Source of the DNA: Sphingobium vermicomposti
Lineage (GTDB): Bacteria > Pseudomonadota > Alphaproteobacteria > Sphingomonadales > Sphingomonadaceae
NCBI RefSeq assembly: GCF_011762025.1
Contig: NZ_JAASQR010000002.1
Location: 558,001-622,000, forward strand
Direction of reading: 5' to 3'
Length of the DNA stretch: 64,000 nt
This document shows, piece by piece, positions 54,419 to 62,912 of the stretch. Under the pieces are notes generated by a model. The model searched no databases and was not told where the DNA came from. It was given only the letters and a program-made list of their open reading frames with translations. Numbering within the stretch: position 1 is the stretch's first letter; every line of letters begins with the position of its first letter. The translations under genes and the position numbers were made by a program.

Positions 54419-55444
54419 TTAGCCCTTCTTGAGGTGACGGCGGCCCAACAGCTCTGCGATCTGCACCGCGTTGAGCGCCGCGCCCTTGCGCAGGTTGTCG
54501 CTGACGCACCACAGCGACAGGCCGTTTTCGATCGTCGAATCCTCACGCACGCGGCTGATGAAGGTGGCGTAATCCCCCACGCACTCGACCGGCGTGACAT
54601 AGCCGCCATCCTCGCGCTTATCGACCAGCATGATGCCGGGGGCCTCGCGCAGGATGTCCTGCGCCTGGCTCGCCGAAATCTCATTTTCGAACTCGATGTT
54701 GATCGCTTCGCTATGGCCGACGAAGACCGGCACGCGGACGCAGGTCGCGGTCAACTTGATCTTGGGATCGAGGATTTTCTTGGTTTCCGCGACCATCTTC
54801 CATTCTTCCTTGGTCGAACCATCGTCCAGGAACACGTCGATGTGCGGGATCACGTTGAAGGCGATCTGCTTGGTGAACTTCTTGGCCACGGCCGAATCGC
54901 CGACAAAGATGTTGCGCGATTGCTCGAACAGCTCATCCATGCCCTCTTTGCCCGCACCCGAAACCGACTGATAGGTCGCGACGACGACACGCTTGATCGT
55001 CGCAGCATCGTGCAGCGGCTTCAGGGCCACGACCATCTGCGCGGTCGAGCAGTTGGGGTTGGCGATGATGTTCTTCTTCTTGTAGCCGTCGATCGCGTCG
55101 GGATTCACTTCCGGCACGATCAGCGGCACGTCCGGGTCCATGCGATACAGCGAGCTGTTGTCGATCACGACACAGCCAGCCGCAGCCGCCTTGGGCGCAT
55201 ATTCAGCCGTCGGGCCAGAGCCAGCGGCGAACAACGCAATGTCCCAACCGGTGAAGTCGAAATGTTCGATATTCTTGCACTTGAGCATCTTGCCGCTGTC
55301 ACCGAATTCGATTTCGGTGCCGTGCGACCGGGACGAAGCTACCGCCGCGATCTCGTCAATCGGGAACTCGCGCTCAGCGAGAATGGTCAGCATTTCGCGG
55401 CCCACATTGCCCGTGGCACCGACGACGACGACCTTGTAACCCAT
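54419..55444 (-). CDS. asd: Aspartate-semialdehyde dehydrogenase
   Basis: Makes aspartate semialdehyde for lysine/diaminopimelate, threonine and methionine synthesis. The NADP-binding GATGNVG is at 9-15 and the catalytic Cys132 lies in NPNCSTAQ. A second motif is SVSGAGKEGMDEL. ATG 55444 (MGYKVVVVGATG) was chosen, giving 341 residues; the frame is open to 55612. Confidence 0.96.
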   Translation of the reverse strand: MGYKVVVVGATGNVGREMLTILAEREFPIDEIAAVASSRSHGTEIEFGDSGKMLKCKNIEHFDFTGWDIALFAAGSGPTAEYAPKAAAAGCVVIDNSSLYRMDPDVPLIVPEVNPDAIDGYKKKNIIANPNCSTAQMVVALKPLHDAATIKRVVVATYQSVSGAGKEGMDELFEQSRNIFVGDSAVAKKFTKQIAFNVIPHIDVFLDDGSTKEEWKMVAETKKILDPKIKLTATCVRVPVFVGHSEAINIEFENEISASQAQDILREAPGIMLVDKREDGGYVTPVECVGDYATFISRVREDSTIENGLSLWCVSDNLRKGAALNAVQIAELLGRRHLKKG

Positions 55445-55548
55445 GACTAAAGACTCCACTCCATGCAAAATTGCGGAGTGCGGGCCATAGCGGCGCAGCC
55501 GAAATTGTCCAGCATGAAGCGGCTTTGCCCCGGCCAAGCCTGTCTTTC

Positions 55549-57777
55549 TTAGTCGGTGCGCGGGGCCGGGTCTGCGCCGTGCCGGGCCAGGAAATCCTCT
55601 ATCGTGCGCCACAGATGAACGCTGATGCCCGGCCCGCCCACGCGATGGGTCTGTCCTGGATAGGCCATCATTTCGAACGGAACGGCGGCGGCCTGCATCT
55701 TCGCAATCAACGCCGTTGCATTGTCGAACACGACATTGTCGTCGGACATGCCGTGGATGACCAGCAAGGGATCTTTGATCTTCACCGCGTCGTCCACCGC
55801 GCCCGCCGCCGGATAAGCGCTGCGTTCATCCTGCGGCATGCCCAGATAGCGTTCGGTATAGTGAGTGTCATATAGCTCCCACCGCGTGACGGGCGCGCCC
55901 GCGACGGCGGCGGAAAATACGCCCGGTGCCTTTTCCAGCAATTTGAGCGACAGATAGCCGCCATAGGACCAGCCATAGGTTGCGATCCGCGCCGGATCGA
56001 CAAAGGGCTGCGACTTGAGCCACTCGACGCCCTTCAACTGATCGTCGACCTCGACCGTGCCCATGGCCCGGTACAGATGATCCTCGAAAGCCTTGCCGCG
56101 ATCGGGCGTGCCGCGATTGTCGATGGCAAAGACGATCCAGCCGCGATCGACCAGATATTGATAGACGGGCGAGTTCCACTGGTTGGTAACGACCCGCCCC
56201 GCCCCTGGCCCGCCATAATGGATCATGAAGACGGGATAGCGCTTCCCCGGCTCAATCGGTGGCGTCATGATGCGGGTGTAAAGCGTCGATCCGTCCGACG
56301 CCTTCACCGTGCCGAAACGGGTCGGAACATGGCTGGCGAGGTAGGGCGCATAAGGATGATCCCCCGTGATCGCGTTTTCGGACAGCCAGCGGACCCGCTT
56401 CCCATCGACGTCGGCAAGGTAAAGCTGCCTTGGATGATCGCTATTGCTACGGGACACCACCAGACGCGTCGCCGTCCCGTCCATCACCGCGTCGTTCCAC
56501 CAGCCATTGCTGGTCAGCTGGCGAACGGGGCCATGGCCGTTAAGCGGCGCAGCATAAAGCTGCTGCTCCAGCGGCGTTTCCCTGTTGCCGGTAAAATAGA
56601 CGACGCCCTTCCCCTCATCCACGCCGACCAGGTCACGGACCTCCCAGTCGCCACCGGTAAGCGCGGTCCATCGTTGCCCCTTCACATGGTAAAGATGACC
56701 ATGGCCGCTTTTTTCCGACCACCAGAGGAAGCTGCCGTCGCCAAGGCTATGGAAATTGTTGGAAAGGTTGATCCAGCTCTTCGCCGTTTCCGTCAGCACG
56801 GTCCTGGCCTTGCCCGTGAAAGGATCAACCGCCAGCAGGTCCAACGTCTTCTGATCCCGGCTCTGCCGCTGGACATAGAGCGTCCTGCCATCCTTGGACC
56901 AGTTAACGCGGGCAAGGTAAATGTCGGCATCCCTGCCCAGCTCGACCTTCACCCGCCCCGATCCGTCGGCCTTCATCACATACAGCTCGACCAATGCGTT
57001 GGGTGACCCGGCGGCAGGGTAGCGCTGCTGGTAGACCCTGGTCCCTTCGCCGCCGATGGCGGTGCGAGTGACAATCCCCACAGGGCTTTCATCGACGCGG
57101 GCCACGGCGATCATCCCATCGTCGGGCGACCACCAATAGCCTGTGCGGCGGTCCATTTCCTCCTGCGCGACGAACTCCGCCACGCCCCAACTGACTGTGT
57201 CGCTGGCACCCTGCGTTAACTGCCGCTCTTTCCCGCCAATGGGTTGGACAAACAGGTTGCCGCCACGCACGAACGACACAAAGCCGCCCTTGGGGCTGAC
57301 GACGCCATTTAGTTCCCCGTCAGGCGTTTGGGTCAGACGCGTGACATCCCCATCCAGCCCCGCCAGGTACAAATCGCCATCCACCGGAACCAGGATCGAT
57401 TTGCCATCGGGTGCCCAATCATAACTGACGATCCCCGTGCTGCCCGCCACCGAACGGTCACGTTCCCGCTGCATCTTTTCGGCTTCGGACAGATCGGCTC
57501 CGCTACCCGTCTTCTTCGAATCCACCAGCATCCGTTCCGCGCCGGTCGCGCTGTCGATTGCCCACAGGTCCAACCGTTCCTTCTCATCCGCTCGCGGCTT
57601 TAACAGCGTGATAAGCGCGCCGTCAGGCGATATCTTCAGGGCGCGGGGTTGTGGGCCGGAAAGGTCAGGGCTGGCAAAGACGCGCTCCAGCGTCAGCGCC
57701 TCGCCCGCATGTGCCGACACCGTGGTCAGCGCCAGCAGCGCCCCCATCGCAACGCCGCTGTTGATAGTCGCGGACAT
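55549..57777 (-). CDS. S9 family peptidase, dipeptidyl peptidase IV-like
   Basis: A secreted 742-residue serine peptidase. The signal peptide ends near AHAG (about residue 25). A DPP IV N-terminal beta-propeller follows, then the alpha/beta hydrolase domain with Ser604 in GWSYGGY, Asp in MSDDNVV and His in QTHRV. The Glu pair of DPP IV (VAEFVAQEEMDR) is present, supporting dipeptide release from X-Pro/Ala peptides. ATG 57777 was preferred because GAAAGG lies six bases before it. Confidence 0.93.
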   Translation of the reverse strand: MSATINSGVAMGALLALTTVSAHAGEALTLERVFASPDLSGPQPRALKISPDGALITLLKPRADEKERLDLWAIDSATGAERMLVDSKKTGSGADLSEAEKMQRERDRSVAGSTGIVSYDWAPDGKSILVPVDGDLYLAGLDGDVTRLTQTPDGELNGVVSPKGGFVSFVRGGNLFVQPIGGKERQLTQGASDTVSWGVAEFVAQEEMDRRTGYWWSPDDGMIAVARVDESPVGIVTRTAIGGEGTRVYQQRYPAAGSPNALVELYVMKADGSGRVKVELGRDADIYLARVNWSKDGRTLYVQRQSRDQKTLDLLAVDPFTGKARTVLTETAKSWINLSNNFHSLGDGSFLWWSEKSGHGHLYHVKGQRWTALTGGDWEVRDLVGVDEGKGVVYFTGNRETPLEQQLYAAPLNGHGPVRQLTSNGWWNDAVMDGTATRLVVSRSNSDHPRQLYLADVDGKRVRWLSENAITGDHPYAPYLASHVPTRFGTVKASDGSTLYTRIMTPPIEPGKRYPVFMIHYGGPGAGRVVTNQWNSPVYQYLVDRGWIVFAIDNRGTPDRGKAFEDHLYRAMGTVEVDDQLKGVEWLKSQPFVDPARIATYGWSYGGYLSLKLLEKAPGVFSAAVAGAPVTRWELYDTHYTERYLGMPQDERSAYPAAGAVDDAVKIKDPLLVIHGMSDDNVVFDNATALIAKMQAAAVPFEMMAYPGQTHRVGGPGISVHLWRTIEDFLARHGADPAPRTD

Positions 57778-57897
57778 CGTCATCCTTTCGCCTGGCCACA
57801 CGGCGGCGGCCCATAATAGAGACGCAAAGGATTAACGCGGCGCGGATGAAAAGATCAATGCGGGGAAATTATATTTCCTGCCATGGCGCTGATGCCA

Positions 57898-57972
57898 TGG
57901 TGGGCGCGACAGGGATTGAACCTGTGACCCCACCCGTGTGAAGGGTGTGCTCTACCGCTGAGCTACGCGCCC
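57898..57972 (-). tRNA. tRNA-Val (anticodon CAC)
   Basis: A complete cloverleaf on the minus strand with acceptor GGGCGCG/CGCGCCC, anticodon loop TTCACAC between CACCC and GGGTG, T-loop GGTTCAATCC and encoded CCA at 57898-57900. Confidence 0.96.
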
Positions 57973-58107
57973 CCTGAAAGGAGGATGCGGCCATTGGCAC
58001 CCAGGTCTGTTCCTGTCAAGCATGGAGCAGAATAGCTCCCAAAAATGGCTTTGCCCGCCGTTTAAGCGCTGGCTATAGAAGGCGCGTCATAAAGGAGCGT
58101 CCATTCC

Positions 58108-58236
58108 ATGCGTCAGACCATTGCCCTGCTGCTTGCCGGGTTGATCCTATCCTCAGTCACGGCCTGCAACATGGTGCAGGGTGCCGGGCGCGACATTGAA
58201 TCCGTGGGCCGCGCGGGCAAGGACGCGATGCATTAA
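58108..58236 (+). CDS. Entericidin-like small lipoprotein
   Basis: A 42-residue lipoprotein, short enough to be missed by ordinary gene finders. It has a basic start MRQTIALLLAG, a hydrophobic core and a lipobox VTAC with the lipidated Cys at 20. The mature part NMVQGAGRDIESVGRAGKDA matches the entericidin A/B pattern NTVQGAGKDI-like. AAAGGAG lies 10 bases before the ATG. Entericidins are small envelope lipoproteins linked to stationary-phase and osmotic stress; a toxin/antidote role was proposed for the E. coli pair, but only one gene is present here. Confidence 0.85.
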   Translation: MRQTIALLLAGLILSSVTACNMVQGAGRDIESVGRAGKDAMH

Positions 58237-58261
58237 GGCAGGGGCCAACGCCCCACCCTTT

Positions 58262-58450
58262 CTATTGAAGCGCAGGATTGAGCATCGCGGCGTTTCTTTC
58301 CAGGCGAACGCCATCGCAGTCCGGCTCTCCGCAACGGCATGCGGCAAGCGTATAGCGGACGCCGCACATCACCAGCACGTCATCGTCGAAAGAATAGTTG
58401 GAGATCCCCGCCCGCTCGACCTTCTCCCTGGCTCTGGTCTTGAGAGACAT
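58262..58450 (-). CDS. Small Cys-containing protein, unknown
   Basis: A 62-residue protein with four Cys (29, 38, 40, 45) in the pattern MCG, ACRCGEPDC, suggesting a small metal site. The N terminus is basic and helical, and FDDDVLV forms a likely strand. AGAGG lies eight bases before the ATG at 58450. It is convergent with the entericidin-like gene. I do not recognise a named family. Confidence 0.65.
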   Translation of the reverse strand: MSLKTRAREKVERAGISNYSFDDDVLVMCGVRYTLAACRCGEPDCDGVRLERNAAMLNPALQ

Positions 58451-58621
58451 ATGCTACCTCTATTCATTGGCCGGACATGATCCGTGTTGCGCTGCACAAT
58501 GTCAATTAACCGGCGTTGGTTCCCGAACCGCTCGTCACATTTCCATCGGCCAAATGAAACGTCCTGGCGCGGTATCGCGTGACGCTTGCGCGGCGGCCCC
58601 TTCACCACCATATGCCGCGCC

Positions 58622-59188
58622 ATGAACGACCAACATTCCAGCAGCTTCCCCGTCTGGCACGGGACCACCATCATGTCGGTACGAAAAAATGGAAAAGTGA
58701 TCGTCGCGGGCGACGGGCAGGTTTCCATGGGCCAGACCGTGATGAAGCCCAACGCCCGGAAAGTCCGCCGCCTGCATGACGGATCTGTCATCGGCGGCTT
58801 CGCAGGCGCGACCGCCGACGCGTTCACCCTCTTCGAGCGGCTGGAGGCAAAGCTGGAGCGGCATAATGGCCAGCTCATGCGCGCCGCTGTCGAACTTGCC
58901 AAGGATTGGCGCACCGACAAATATCTGCGCAATCTGGAAGCGATGATGATCGTCGCCGATAAGGAAGTGACGCTGATCCTGACCGGCAATGGCGATGTGC
59001 TGGAACCGATCGGCGGCGTCGCGGCGATCGGCTCCGGTGGAAATTTCGCCCTCGCCGCTGCTCGCGCACTGGTGGAATATGAGGAAGATGCCGAAACCCT
59101 GGCGCGCAAGGCGATGGCCGTGGCGGCGGAAATCTGCGTCTATACCAACGACCAGCTGGTGGTCGAAGAATTGGCCTCTACCTCCTGA
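58622..59188 (+). CDS. hslV: HslV protease subunit (ClpQ)
   Basis: Peptidase of the HslUV (ClpYQ) proteasome-like complex, 188 residues as translated. The mature chain should start at Thr15 after cleavage of the 14-residue propeptide ending FPVWHG. This propeptide is usual in alphaproteobacteria, while E. coli removes only Met. The catalytic Thr-Thr and the Lys/Asp residues (GDGQV, NARKVRR) are present. ATG 58622 gives the family start; ATG codons upstream in frame are unlikely. hslU follows after about 106 bases. Confidence 0.95.
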   Translation: MNDQHSSSFPVWHGTTIMSVRKNGKVIVAGDGQVSMGQTVMKPNARKVRRLHDGSVIGGFAGATADAFTLFERLEAKLERHNGQLMRAAVELAKDWRTDKYLRNLEAMMIVADKEVTLILTGNGDVLEPIGGVAAIGSGGNFALAAARALVEYEEDAETLARKAMAVAAEICVYTNDQLVVEELASTS

Positions 59189-59190
59189 TT

Positions 59191-59294
59191 CCCGTTCGGG
59201 CTGTTTGAACGAGCCGCCTGTCTCGTCCAAATCACGAAGCCCTCCTTCTCTCTTCAAGTCACGACATGCCCTTAGACACGTTCAGGGCGAACGG
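59191..59294. repeat. Interspersed palindromic repeat, diverged copy 2
   Basis: The left edge CCCGTTCGGGCTG (59191-59203) and the right arm (59268-59294, 24 of 27 matches to the arm at 3215-3241) match copy 1. The middle is longer and diverged, with a shared CGAAGCC-CTCCTTC stretch. The right arm ends at the base directly before the hslU ATG, and its AGGG (59284-59287) is at ribosome-binding distance. Confidence 0.7.
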
Positions 59295-60611
59295 ATGCTG
59301 AAACAGATTATGAACGACAACCTGACCCCCAAAGCCATCGTTGCCGCGCTGGACGCGCACATCATCGGGCAGGCCGATGCAAAGCGCGCCGTCGCCGTCG
59401 CCCTGCGCAACCGCTGGCGTCGCCTGCAACTCTCGCCTGATCTGCGCGATGAGGTGACGCCGAAAAACATCCTGATGATCGGCCCCACAGGCTGCGGCAA
59501 GACGGAAATCAGCCGCCGTCTGGCCAAACTGGCCGACGCGCCCTTCGTGAAGGTGGAAGCCACCAAGTTCACCGAAGTCGGCTATGTAGGCCGCGACGTG
59601 GAGCAGATTGTTCGCGACCTGGTCGAGGAAGCGGTACGGCTGGAAAAGGACCGCCGACGCGAGGCCGTGCGCGAAGCCGCCTCCGAAGCGGCCATGGCGC
59701 GTCTGCTCGACGCGCTCACCGGCAAGGAAGCGAGTGAAGCCACCCGCCTATCCTTCCGCCAGCGGATCGAAGGCAACCAGATGAACGATGTCGAGGTAGA
59801 GGTGGAGGTCGCCGACAGCCCCTCCATGCCGATGGAGATTCCCGGCATGGGCGGACAGGTCGGCATGATCAACCTGTCCGACATGATGTCCAAGGCGTTT
59901 GGCCAGACCCAGAAAAAACGCCGCAAGCTGCGCGTGGCCGAAGCCTGGGACAAGCTGGTTGAGGAAGAACAGGAAAAGCGGCTGGATCAGGACGATGTCG
60001 CCCGCGTCGCCATCGCCAGCGCCGAACAGAACGGCATCGTGTTTCTGGACGAAATCGACAAGATCGCCGTCAGCGATGTGCGCGGGGGTTCCGTCAGCCG
60101 TGAAGGGGTGCAACGCGACCTGCTGCCGTTGATTGAAGGCACGACGGTTTCGACCAAATATGGCCCGCTCAAGACCGACCATATCCTGTTCATCGCGTCG
60201 GGTGCATTTCACGTGGCAAAGCCCAGCGACCTGCTGCCGGAACTTCAGGGCCGCTTGCCGATCCGCGTGGAACTCAAGGCCCTGACCGAAGACGACTTCG
60301 TCGCCATCCTGTCCGACACCAAGGCGAGCCTGGTCGCGCAATATCGCGCACTGCTGGCGACCGAAGGCGTCACCATCGACCTGACGCCCGATGGCATCCG
60401 CGCCGTCGCCCGGATCGCTGCCGAGGTGAATGGAGAGGTGGAAAATATTGGTGCCCGGCGGCTTCAAACCGTCATGGAAAAACTGCTGGAAGATGTCAGC
60501 TTCGATGCCGAAGATCGCGCGGGTGAAACTCTGGTGATCGACCCCGCCTATGTCGAAAAGCAGCTAGGCGACGTGGCACGCAACACCGACCTCAGCAAAT
60601 ATGTGCTGTAA
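59295..60611 (+). CDS. hslU: HslU ATPase subunit (ClpY)
   Basis: Hexameric AAA+ unfoldase feeding HslV. It shows the P-loop GPTGCGKTE near residue 63, the pore motif GYVGRDVE, the long I-domain (about 110-240, Met-rich around [10 protein letters not shown]) and Walker B FLDEIDKI. The C-terminal LSKYVL tail inserts into HslV. Two starts are possible: ATG 59295 has AGGG seven bases upstream, within the repeat arm, while ATG 59310 gives the N terminus [15 protein letters not shown] expected from relatives but has no ribosome site. Confidence 0.95.
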   Translation: MLKQIMNDNLTPKAIVAALDAHIIGQADAKRAVAVALRNRWRRLQLSPDLRDEVTPKNILMIGPTGCGKTEISRRLAKLADAPFVKVEATKFTEVGYVGRDVEQIVRDLVEEAVRLEKDRRREAVREAASEAAMARLLDALTGKEASEATRLSFRQRIEGNQMNDVEVEVEVADSPSMPMEIPGMGGQVGMINLSDMMSKAFGQTQKKRRKLRVAEAWDKLVEEEQEKRLDQDDVARVAIASAEQNGIVFLDEIDKIAVSDVRGGSVSREGVQRDLLPLIEGTTVSTKYGPLKTDHILFIASGAFHVAKPSDLLPELQGRLPIRVELKALTEDDFVAILSDTKASLVAQYRALLATEGVTIDLTPDGIRAVARIAAEVNGEVENIGARRLQTVMEKLLEDVSFDAEDRAGETLVIDPAYVEKQLGDVARNTDLSKYVL

Positions 60612-60624
60612 CAGCCATGTTGCC

Positions 60625-60695
60625 CCCCTCCCGCAGGCGGGAGGGGCCGGGGGTGGGCAGCCTGCACAGCAGGCTCGCTTCGCTCACCCCACCCC
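60625..60695. repeat. Multi-hairpin palindromic element between hslU and proS
   Basis: Three stems can be drawn: CCCCTCCCGC with GCGGGAGGGG (60625-60634/60637-60646), GGGGTGGG with CCCACCCC (60650-60657/60688-60695), and inside the latter AGCCTGC with GCAGGCT (60659-60665/60669-60675). It lies between two convergent genes and can serve as terminator for both. It resembles sphingomonad REP-like intergenic elements. Confidence 0.7.
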
Positions 60696-60712
60696 TTAGT
60701 CCGAGGGAATAA

Positions 60713-62239
60713 TCAGTAACTGCGCCCCACCAGCACCCGCTCCACCGCCTTCTCACCAGTAAAGATGCACGCGCCATCGGCAGCTTCAGCATCGACCGGC
60801 ACGTTACGCAGCGTCAGCTTTTCACCCTTCAGCCATTCGACGACCTTGTCGAGCGCGGGGCCGGTCGGCTTTGCCCATTGCACCAGCGCCCAGCCCTGCT
60901 TCTTGCTGGCCGCGAAATAGGCCTTGAGCGCGTCGAGTGACGTGATCGACCGATCAATGCTGCCATTCAACCGTGCCTGAGCGTCGGCAAAAAGCGCCTG
61001 CTGGATTTCCTCCAGCATGGATGCGGCCTGACCGATGAAGGCGTCCTTCGCCACGATCTTGCTGTCCAGCTTGCCATCCTCGCGATAGAGGCGGTCGCGC
61101 CGAATGACGGACACATTACCGCCCGCAACATCCCGGCCGCCCACTTCGATCACGATCGGCGCGCCCTTCTTCACCCAGCCCCAACGCTTGTTCGCGGCCT
61201 TGGCCGGGCGCCGGTCGAGCAGCGCGCGCATGGGTTCGCGGAAAATATCCTGCTTGTTGAGCGCGGTCACCAGATCGTCGCAATAGGCGATGATCGCCGC
61301 ATCTTCGTCAGTATCGCGCAGCATCGGGACGACAACGACCTGATAGGGGGCAAGGCGCGGCGGCACGCGCAGCCCGTCATCATCCCCATGCACCATGATC
61401 AGCCCGCCGATCATGCGGGTGGACATGCCCCAACTCGTCGTCTGAGCAAGCTCCTGTTGCCCCTCGGCATTCTGGAACTTGATGTTCTGCGCCGATGAAA
61501 ATGTCGTCCCCAGGAAATGGGACGTGCCCGCCTGCAACGCCTTTCCATCCTGCATCATCGCTTCGATGGAATAGGTCGCCACCGCGCCGGGGAATCGCTC
61601 ATTCTCCGGCTTTTCGCCCGCGATAACCGGCATCGCCACGCATTCTTCTGCGAAGCTGCGATAGACTTCCAGCATCTTCATCGTCTCTTCCACCGCCTCT
61701 TCGACGCTGGCGTGAGCGGTATGCCCTTCCTGCCAGAGGAATTCGGCGGTGCGCAGGAACATGCGCGTGCGCATTTCCCACCGGACGACATTCGCCCACT
61801 GGTTGATCAGCACCGGCAGATCGCGCCAGCTCTGCACCCATCGCGAAAAGGCCGCGCCGATCACTGTTTCGGACGTGGGACGAACGACCAGCGGCTCTTC
61901 CAGCTTGGCCTCTGGGTCGGGCACCAGCCTGCCATCCTTCTGGATCAGGCGGTGGTGCGTGACGACCGCCATTTCCTTGGCAAAGCCATCGACATGCTCC
62001 GCCTCTTTCTCAAAATAGGAAAGCGGGATGAAGAGCGGGAAATAGCAGTTTTCATGGCCGGTCGCCTTGATGCGATCGTCCAGCAGCTTTTGAATGCGTT
62101 CCCATATGCCATAGCCCCATGGGCGAATGACCATGCACCCGCGCACGCCGCTTTCCTCCGCCATGTCGGCTTCAGAAATGACGGCCTGATACCAGGCGGC
62201 GAAATCCTGTTCGCGGGTAACGGAAAGGGCGTGCTTCAA
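60713..62239 (-). CDS. proS: Prolyl-tRNA synthetase, archaeal/eukaryotic type
   Basis: Class II synthetase charging tRNA-Pro, 508 residues. Motif 2 (RTAEFLWQEGHTAH), the RPTSET motif, the start of the catalytic core (SGVRGCMVIRPWGYGIW) and the C-terminal Tyr ending (VLVGRSY) all match the archaeal/eukaryotic ProRS. The bacterial type with its INS editing domain is not seen. The C-terminal zinc-like domain is reduced. The gene is convergent with hslU and separate from any operon. Confidence 0.93.
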   Translation of the reverse strand: MKHALSVTREQDFAAWYQAVISEADMAEESGVRGCMVIRPWGYGIWERIQKLLDDRIKATGHENCYFPLFIPLSYFEKEAEHVDGFAKEMAVVTHHRLIQKDGRLVPDPEAKLEEPLVVRPTSETVIGAAFSRWVQSWRDLPVLINQWANVVRWEMRTRMFLRTAEFLWQEGHTAHASVEEAVEETMKMLEVYRSFAEECVAMPVIAGEKPENERFPGAVATYSIEAMMQDGKALQAGTSHFLGTTFSSAQNIKFQNAEGQQELAQTTSWGMSTRMIGGLIMVHGDDDGLRVPPRLAPYQVVVVPMLRDTDEDAAIIAYCDDLVTALNKQDIFREPMRALLDRRPAKAANKRWGWVKKGAPIVIEVGGRDVAGGNVSVIRRDRLYREDGKLDSKIVAKDAFIGQAASMLEEIQQALFADAQARLNGSIDRSITSLDALKAYFAASKKQGWALVQWAKPTGPALDKVVEWLKGEKLTLRNVPVDAEAADGACIFTGEKAVERVLVGRSY

Positions 62240-62321
62240 TGGGGACCGACCTTGATCTTCATTCTAAAGGATGGCGCGCCATAAGCGAAGCGCGCCGTCC
62301 CGTCGACCCCGAACGCGCGCC

Positions 62322-62912
62322 TCAGCTCAGCTTGTCGATCTTGGCATTCAACGCGGCGAGCTGCGCTTTCAACAGCGCGATCTCATCATCCTTGCTCTCT
62401 TCCGACGCCGCCGCATTTGGGGCGGGCGCAGGTGCGGCACCGGGAACCCCCGGCATGCCAGGCGCGCTTCCAAAGGCAGTCGCCGCCGCTTCGAACATCT
62501 GCATGTTGCGCTTCGCAATCTCGGCCAGGGGGCCGCCGCCAAAAGCGCCCTTCATGGCTTCCTGAAACTGCATCTGGTTCTTGCGAAACGCGTCCATCGA
62601 CGATTCCAGATATTGCGGCACCATCGACTGCATCGAATCGCCGTACATGGAAATCAGCTGGCGCAGGAAATTCACCGGTAGCATGTTCGTGCCCCGCTGT
62701 TCTTCCTCCATGATGATCTGGGTCAGGACATTATGCGTGATATCCTCGCCGGTCTTTGCGTCCACGACCACGAACTCGCGCCCCTCACGAGTCATTTGCG
62801 ACAGCAGATCAAGCGTGATGTAACTCGACGTTTCCGTGTTATAGAGCCGTCGGTTCGCATATTTCTTGATAATGACCGGATCGGATAGATTGGCGGTCTT
62901 GGTTTTGGCCAT
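62322..62912 (-). CDS. phaR: Polyhydroxyalkanoate synthesis repressor PhaR
   Basis: A 196-residue regulator that senses PHA granules and represses phasin and other PHA genes. The N-terminal DNA-binding domain (about 14-75) shows IIKKYANRRLYNTETSSYITL. A PHB-binding helical domain follows, then a Met/Pro/Ala-rich linker (near 150-170) and a terminal coiled coil (EIALLKAQLAALNAKIDKL). GGAGAGG lies six bases before ATG 62912. Its start codon overlaps that of the divergent PhaC-like gene. Confidence 0.94.
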   Translation of the reverse strand: MAKTKTANLSDPVIIKKYANRRLYNTETSSYITLDLLSQMTREGREFVVVDAKTGEDITHNVLTQIIMEEEQRGTNMLPVNFLRQLISMYGDSMQSMVPQYLESSMDAFRKNQMQFQEAMKGAFGGGPLAEIAKRNMQMFEAAATAFGSAPGMPGVPGAAPAPAPNAAASEESKDDEIALLKAQLAALNAKIDKLS

